Source: Sphaeroforma sirkka
Lineage: Eukaryota; Opisthokonta; Ichthyosporea; Ichthyophonida
Assembly (NCBI GenBank): GCA_001586965.3
Contig: LUCW03000926.1
Span: 1 to 30,035, forward strand
Reading direction: 5' to 3'
Length of the DNA: 30,035 nt
Shown here: positions 24,901 through 30,035 of the stretch, in pieces
Layout of the letters: each line of letters begins with the position of its first letter
Numbering within the stretch: position 1 is the first letter of the stretch
The notes under the pieces: model-generated
Databases searched by the model: none
Seen by the model: only the letters and a program-made list of their open reading frames with translations
What the model was told of the DNA's origin: nothing
Made by a program: the position numbers and the translations under genes

Positions 24901-25625
24901 CGAATGAATTCAGCATGTTCTTGGCTGACACTTTCGACATGGTGGTGAACGAGGAGTGCTGGGTACGTATATGTGAAATGCGCGACTTTGATTTCATTTT
25001 GTCATTGACACAATGTTATATAGTGGGTGCGCGTAATACTCCGATTTCAATCATGGTGGCGTATACTATAATTCGTGAACAAATCTATCAACGCATCGTC
25101 TAACAATGCATGCATACCGTCTACAGATTTTCGGCAACTGTGATAACTACTGGCCATTCATCAACCGAAACAAGCCCGTCCTCAATTGCGAGTATTTTAC
25201 CTCGCTGTGTATGTACTGCGACCGCGCCGCGAAGATGAACTTCAGTACCATCAAGAAGAATCCTCCTCTAGATGCCTGCCTGGCAACATGTTCTCAGGTA
25301 TGCGTAGACTTTGGATTTATCTCGAGTAGGTGCCGTCCATTCACTACTACTATCGAGCCGTCCACTATTTGATGGGATATAGTTGCCGTGCTCTGCTATC
25401 ATGACAGTCAGGAAACTAAATTTCTATATTGCATTTTATCTCTACCTATAGGAATACGACACATCTCGATGCGAGGGTGTCAACTTCCCTGACGCAAGCG
25501 GCAGTTATGCCGCGGCCAAGTACCCCAACCTGGCCAATGGTTGGTGCCCTATGACGACCAACGTTGACGCTGCAGAGTGCGAGAACCCCCGTTTTAAAAC
25601 ATGCGATCCGGCATACGGGTACTAA
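21257..25625 (+). CDS. Membrane-anchored Cys-rich/EGF/GH114 glycosidase
   Basis: GH114 enzymes (endo-alpha-1,4-polygalactosaminidase family) cut galactosamine-rich polysaccharides. Eleven exons: 21257-21715, 22148-22367, 22494-22678, 22821-23063, 23304-23405, 23551-23678, 23808-24060, 24279-24475, 24653-24962, 25127-25297, 25452-25625 (TAA), about 813 aa. There is no cleavable signal. A basic stretch and a membrane helix at about 43-67 suggest type II topology. A Ser/Thr/Asp-rich stalk runs to 140. Five Cys repeats of the CGDGVC...CPSDCG type follow to about 315, then an unassigned region (about 320-460) and an EGF-like module (472-500). The GH114 domain (about 515-760) has DLYDVDVD, KVMCYFSAGSWEEFR, DEAWLDLR and the acidic IEYDNLD (E633, D635, D638), expected at the active site. 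The exon 2/3 junction is the least sure: acceptor 22493 fits phase, whereas the nicer acceptor at 22459 does not. The substrate is unproven. Confidence 0.92.
21734..22010. repeat. Direct repeat with AT core in GH114 intron 1
   Basis: Two units (21734-21852 and 21853-22010) share TTTCTGGGAGGGTCTTTATA, TTCGCTAGTATGAGTCGTAC and GAGCTCGTTTGTC. They differ mainly in AT-run length, which is short in the first and about 60 bases (21867-21926) in the second. The first unit starts 18 bases after the exon 1 donor. Confidence 0.9.
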
Positions 25626-25802
25626 ATCCCGTATGATAGTGTAAATATTGTTATCGAGAGAAACATGAATATACACATCTCCTGGAAAATATCACATTCA
25701 TTGTGGGCGATATATTGTTCATCCTTACCCCTACCCTTAAACACCTAGATAATCATCGTAAGTGAAGTCAAAGTCACGCCAGCTGAGCGGATGTTCATAC
25801 CT

Positions 25803-25818
25803 AATAAATAAGAATAAA
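25803..25818 (+). terminator. Candidate polyadenylation signals of the GH114 gene
   Basis: Two AATAAA hexamers at 25803-25808 and 25813-25818 lie about 180 bases after the TAA of the GH114 gene, on the same strand. The position is plausible for a 3' untranslated region end. AATAAA is frequent by chance in AT-rich DNA, so the call is tentative. Confidence 0.35.
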
Positions 25819-25877
25819 CGTGTACGAAAATAAGGAATTCGTTATAGTCATTTCCAAAAATAGAAACTTTAACAATT

Positions 25878-26072
25878 GTCTCGAGAACAAACCGAATGTA
25901 CAATAGACAGTTTGATATTAACTCCAAGCAACAATATGGGACATCACAAGATTGGAAGTAAATGAAGTCTCCAAGAACAACCCGAATTGAATCATCCGTG
26001 CCCACGATAGTCTGATCTTAAACTTCAACAACAATATATCGATAAAACAGTTGGAAGTAAATGACCAATCTA
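25878..26072. repeat. Imperfect two-copy repeat, about 90-105 bases
   Basis: Units from 25878 and 25967 share GAGAACAAACCGAA/AAGAACAACCCGAA, GATAGTCTGAT/GACAGTTTGAT, CAACAATAT and TTGGAAGTAAATGA in the same order. Divergence is considerable, so the duplication is old. Confidence 0.7.
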
Positions 26073-26524
26073 GAGTATGTGTGATGCGGACGGAGCTAAC
26101 AACCGGTCGACACTCCCGTATCATTTCTTCGCCCTTAAATATTTTATGAACATGCCCCGTTCTAGGAACACCAAATAATTCGATCGCTCCATCTGTTGAT
26201 ACCGTTTATTCATAAATCATTATCGGACGCTCATCCGGCGAACAAGACTTTGAAGGGCTATGGCTTTTTGGTTGAGTCGTAGATGTGCTGTGATCTAGGC
26301 AAAATTGGAAGCGCACAGTAGTCTTCGAGTATGTTGAGTGTTCAAGCGTTTGTCGTGTGATATGTCCGAAAACATGGCATCAGGAGACCTCAATCCCGCA
26401 AAGGCACACATCTGTGAGATGTAGAAATCTGTCGGAGCTTCTAGTTCAAAAATATGAGCGTCACTTCGCCAAAAAAATCTATCCACACTAGATGGGTGCC
26501 GACATATATAAAGCTATAAAGGGT

Positions 26525-27159
26525 AAATTCCAAGATGTGATCGTATCCTATTCCAGTGACGTTTAGTACGGGGGTAAACTCAGGGACACAAGCTTCCGGT
26601 ATCAACTTACGGAGCTTTATTTGAGGTGTTAAACATCTCCTGGACCCGCACCAAGGCAGACCGAGTCTAGTGCTGGAGGGGTAGAAGTGCGTGTTCGCTT
26701 CATTGTTGGTTGTTTCAGAACAACAATATTGTCTGGGTTGTCATCTGCTACAACATGGATGAGATATCATGTCGTGAAATCACTATGCGGATCAAAGGAG
26801 GAGTCTGTTTCCCTTAGCGTACAACGAAAATTACTTCCACTTATATACAGCCGACTATGCGCTTCACTTTATTGGAGAGTTTATTGTGAAAAGCCAGGAT
26901 ATCCTCGTACATCTGGACACACAGTAGTCGATACCGACACCGCCCGCCATGCTATTTGATGGCTATCGCATACACAGTCTGTAATGTACAAGTCAAAATG
27001 AGATATCTATTTACAGGCACATACGGTTCTATTTGCAAGCCTCTTTAGCACGGTTTACAGTTCTAAAAACACATAGAAATACATACGGAGACATACTTTA
27101 TGTGCACGTGTAACTAGTTATATATATATATATATATTTATATATTATATATATATATG

Positions 27160-27209
<50 letters not shown>

Positions 27210-27252
27210 GTATATGCATATATATATATATATTATTATTATTTATTATATA

Positions 27253-27283
<31 letters not shown>

Positions 27284-27316
27284 GTGCATACGTGCAATGT
27301 GTGAAAAACACATGTA

Positions 27317-27361
<45 letters not shown>

Positions 27362-27681
27362 AAACATACTAAATATGTATCATATATATTATATATATGC
27401 ATACACATACAGATATAGATTATATTATAATATATTATATATATATATAATATATTATTAATACTATAATATTAACCATATCAATAATAATAATACAATA
27501 TACATACATACATATAGATATATCCATAAACATACATGCATATATATTATATTATATATACATATATACATATATATATATATATATCCATATATATATA
27601 TGTATATACATACATTATATATCATGTGTTTATCGTTTGCTCATCATCTTTATGCTTATGCATGCCAAATACATATATATA

Positions 27682-27774
<93 letters not shown>

Positions 27775-27889
27775 TGTTGTGTGTGTTTCATCTGTGTCAT
27801 TCATTTGCTTATATCATCATATATATATGTATATATATATATATATATATAATATATATACATATATATTATATATATATGTATGTATT

Positions 27890-27957
<68 letters not shown>

Positions 27958-30035
27958 GTACCCTTATGCAGTGTACGTGCCTTTTTTTCTTTTTGGTTTC
28001 TTTGAAACGTCCATTTAATCGGTCTATAACTGATGCAATTAAGTTTAGGTACCCGTGATGATCTCTACTCAGGTGTTTAGTACTCTCAACAACGCCCTGT
28101 TCCTATCTGAAGGTTTGATATCTCTTTTCGAAATGTCACCGCTAATTCTAATTTAACAATAAGCATTTGGATAGATTCATCCTCTGGAATTTCACTTCTG
28201 CGCGGTCAATCGATTTAGGAGGATGATATCTCAGACTGTTATACAGTAACACAAAATTGATGTACCGCGAAACAGTCTTGACCGAATTAAAGCTAGATTG
28301 ACCTGGCGATACGTGACAATAGTTTCTTTCAACCTTTTAATGTCTCCTTGCAGCCAGTGTCCTGGATGGGTGCGATTTTAGTGCTGGTGGTTGGCTCGGT
28401 GGTGGTTTACTATTTTAGAGAGGAGAAACGGAAAGTGAAAGAAGGTAAGCGCCATTTGCATGGCCCCTCGTTCGCTGAGCCGATTTCCAATTCCAATGAT
28501 TTTGTTATCAACAATTTCATCGCACATAGTATGCAAGTATAATGGTGTAAAATCACAATATAAGCTCTGATGACCGCATTGCCATACCAGTGAATGAGTG
28601 CTAATTTCGTTCTTTTGGCCATCTATTTTTACGTCTGCTCCTTCGCACTGCGCTTTCTGACAGCTGTGACTCATAAAGCCAAACCGATTGGAATGCCCAG
28701 GATAGGTGGTCCGTTCGAACTCACAGATTGTGCTACAGGTAAGTAAGTTGAACTACACCTCTGCTTTGCAATAGCGAATTGCATGTATCATGTACAAGTA
28801 TTGTATTCGCTATCTATTTGGTATGCTCGTACACATACGTCACAGTACAGCAACACCATGCAGCTGAAATACTACGCCACGCTGCATGACTGCTCAAATG
28901 TTCAAATTTCTGTGCTTCATTTCGCTATCTGTTCGGTATATTTGTATTTTGAGTTATACTCGCGCATAGTATACATTATGTCGAAAATTGATCGTGTTCT
29001 ACTGTATGGTAGTCATATTTATTAAGAAGTGTGTAGTTTTTGCAATCGCGCCTGGGTGGGTGTTTATTCTTCCGCACTCTTCTGGATATTTACTTCAGGA
29101 TATTGCGTGGAGTCGGCCGTCTTTGAATTTATAGCAGATTGTAGGTTTCTAATGCCATGAATTGTGCGCATCATGTCAACATCACAGGGAAGACTGTTAC
29201 GGATAAGGACTTCCATGGTAAATGGTTGCTGATATACTTTGGTTTCACATTTTGTCCAGATGTTTGTCCAGATGAGCTCTACAAGGTATGCTTACAAATT
29301 GCGTCCATTCATTGTGTGAACTCAAATAAGAATAGACACAAGCTATGCTTCGTCATCTTTCATTTTGATTCTCGTAAATCTTACAGCAAATCTTGCTTGT
29401 CCTCTGCTTCTTGATGTATTCTGGTGGAGGTCCGACTTGAAGTAGGTAGTCCCCTTTTGCACACTAAATGGCTTGTAATTGAATTGGATGATATTTATTA
29501 GTTTGAATGTAACGGCAGTTGAGCATCAACAAAATTATTGAGACTCTTTATGTGCATACTTCTTGTGGTGTCTCAACTCTACGATATATTTCCTATGATG
29601 CTGTTCAAGATTGCAGATATTTGCAATATGCTGGAGGGCACAACGCTGGTAGGAGAGAAGTTAGTCCCGATTTTCATCTCCATCGATCCTAAACGTGATA
29701 CCCCGGAAGTTGTCAAAGAATATGTTTCAGGTACGGGTACCAGTTAATTACTGTCTCGTAACACTCCGCTTCTCTGTATACCTCATTTTCTTCGTTGTGG
29801 TTGCACATATATGCGTGAATCTGTGGATACAACACCTCACTGCAGTGTCGTGCACATTTAGACCGTACGCGCGGAAGCACCTTCGCGGCATTCATAAAGA
29901 AGCGTGGCGGCTTACTAGTCTTGATAGTACCAATATATTTTTCTGCATAGACAAAAAAAAGGTCTGATCGCTCATGCAGAAAGTGTTTTATTCATCACAC
30001 AATATTCAAAAAACCCGCAGAGTTCCATCCTCGAA
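26525..30035 (+). pseudogene. SCO1: Second SCO1 copy, exon 1 broken, cut by window end
   Basis: Homology to the first copy starts inside exon 1. The start codon and the first part of the presequence are absent. The exon 1 remnant (about 26525-26680) has an AGA-to-TGA stop at 26622-26624, a one-base deletion in the next A run, and a damaged donor (GTATGT has become GTAGAA). Exons 2-6 are intact in frame with their splice sites: 28354-28444, 28664-28738, 29188-29285, 29610-29730 and 30021 to the window end. They include the membrane helix and CPDVC. Exon 7 lies outside the window. As written the gene cannot make a targeted SCO1 unless a new first exon is used, so I call it a 5'-broken duplicate. 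The near-identity of exons 2-6 leaves open a functional chimera or an assembly artefact. Confidence 0.85.
27118..27957. repeat. AT microsatellite block in intron 1 of the second SCO1 copy
   Basis: Long AT runs (about 27160-27203, 27321-27359, 27684-27771, 27895-27955) alternate with AT-rich sequence. The block sits where the first copy has its own AT block. Left of it the copies are clearly diverged; right of it they are almost identical. Confidence 0.95.

Larger units (their letters stand above)
25626..26524. other. Spacer between GH114 gene and second SCO1 copy
   Basis: I see no supported gene. The left end is the expected 3' untranslated region of the GH114 gene. An imperfect repeat lies at 25878-26072. 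Minus frames at 25745-26005 and 26295-26486 are open for 60-86 codons but show no motif. Confidence 0.5.

Overview
This is eukaryotic nuclear DNA. Every recognisable gene is split by GT-AG introns of 47 bp to about 1.8 kb. Spacers and introns are full of AT and CA microsatellites, and no operon-like or bacterial feature is visible. The ELL, TAF13 and SCO1 proteins could be aligned by eye with the human proteins, and there is a membrane-anchored protein with an EGF-like module. The best guess is a unicellular relative of animals (holozoan, for example an ichthyosporean) or a similar intron-rich protist. That assignment is inference only. All exon junctions come from reading phase and splice consensus by eye.

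Layout: (1) 1-1717 has no gene I can support. (2) 1718-7863, minus strand: an ELL-family RNA polymerase II elongation factor in 11-12 exons, with one apparent frameshift at an 11-base homopolymer and a probable 47-nt mini-intron. (3) 7864-10284: 2.4 kb divergent intergenic region with a short tandem repeat, a GC-rich minisatellite and a GAGTC-type array. (4) 10285-12323, plus: TAF13, the TFIID histone-fold subunit, in 4 exons. (5) 12324-13603: an unrecognised ORF, then a CA/CT/TA microsatellite ending about 25 bp before the next start codon. (6) 13604-17800, plus: complete SCO1 (mitochondrial copper chaperone), 7 exons, 306 aa. (7) 18190-19330: a tandem copy of SCO1 exons 6-7 with a frameshift. 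(8) 19331-21256: tandem repeats and palindromes. (9) 21257-25625, plus: an 11-exon gene for a type II membrane protein with Cys-rich repeats, an unassigned region, an EGF-like module and a GH114 glycosidase domain, about 813 aa. (10) 25626-26524: spacer with an imperfect repeat. (11) 26525-30035: a second SCO1 copy cut by the window end. Its exon 1 is broken, but its exons 2-6 are nearly identical to the first copy.

ELL and TAF13 are both RNA polymerase II factors and lie head to head. SCO1 works in cytochrome c oxidase assembly and the GH114 protein at the cell surface, so the four genes do not form one pathway. The most striking feature is the SCO1 duplication history: an intact gene, a fresh tandem copy of its 3' end, and a distant copy that is about 8% diverged on one side of an AT microsatellite and under 1% diverged on the other. 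The GH114 protein is the most unusual domain combination.
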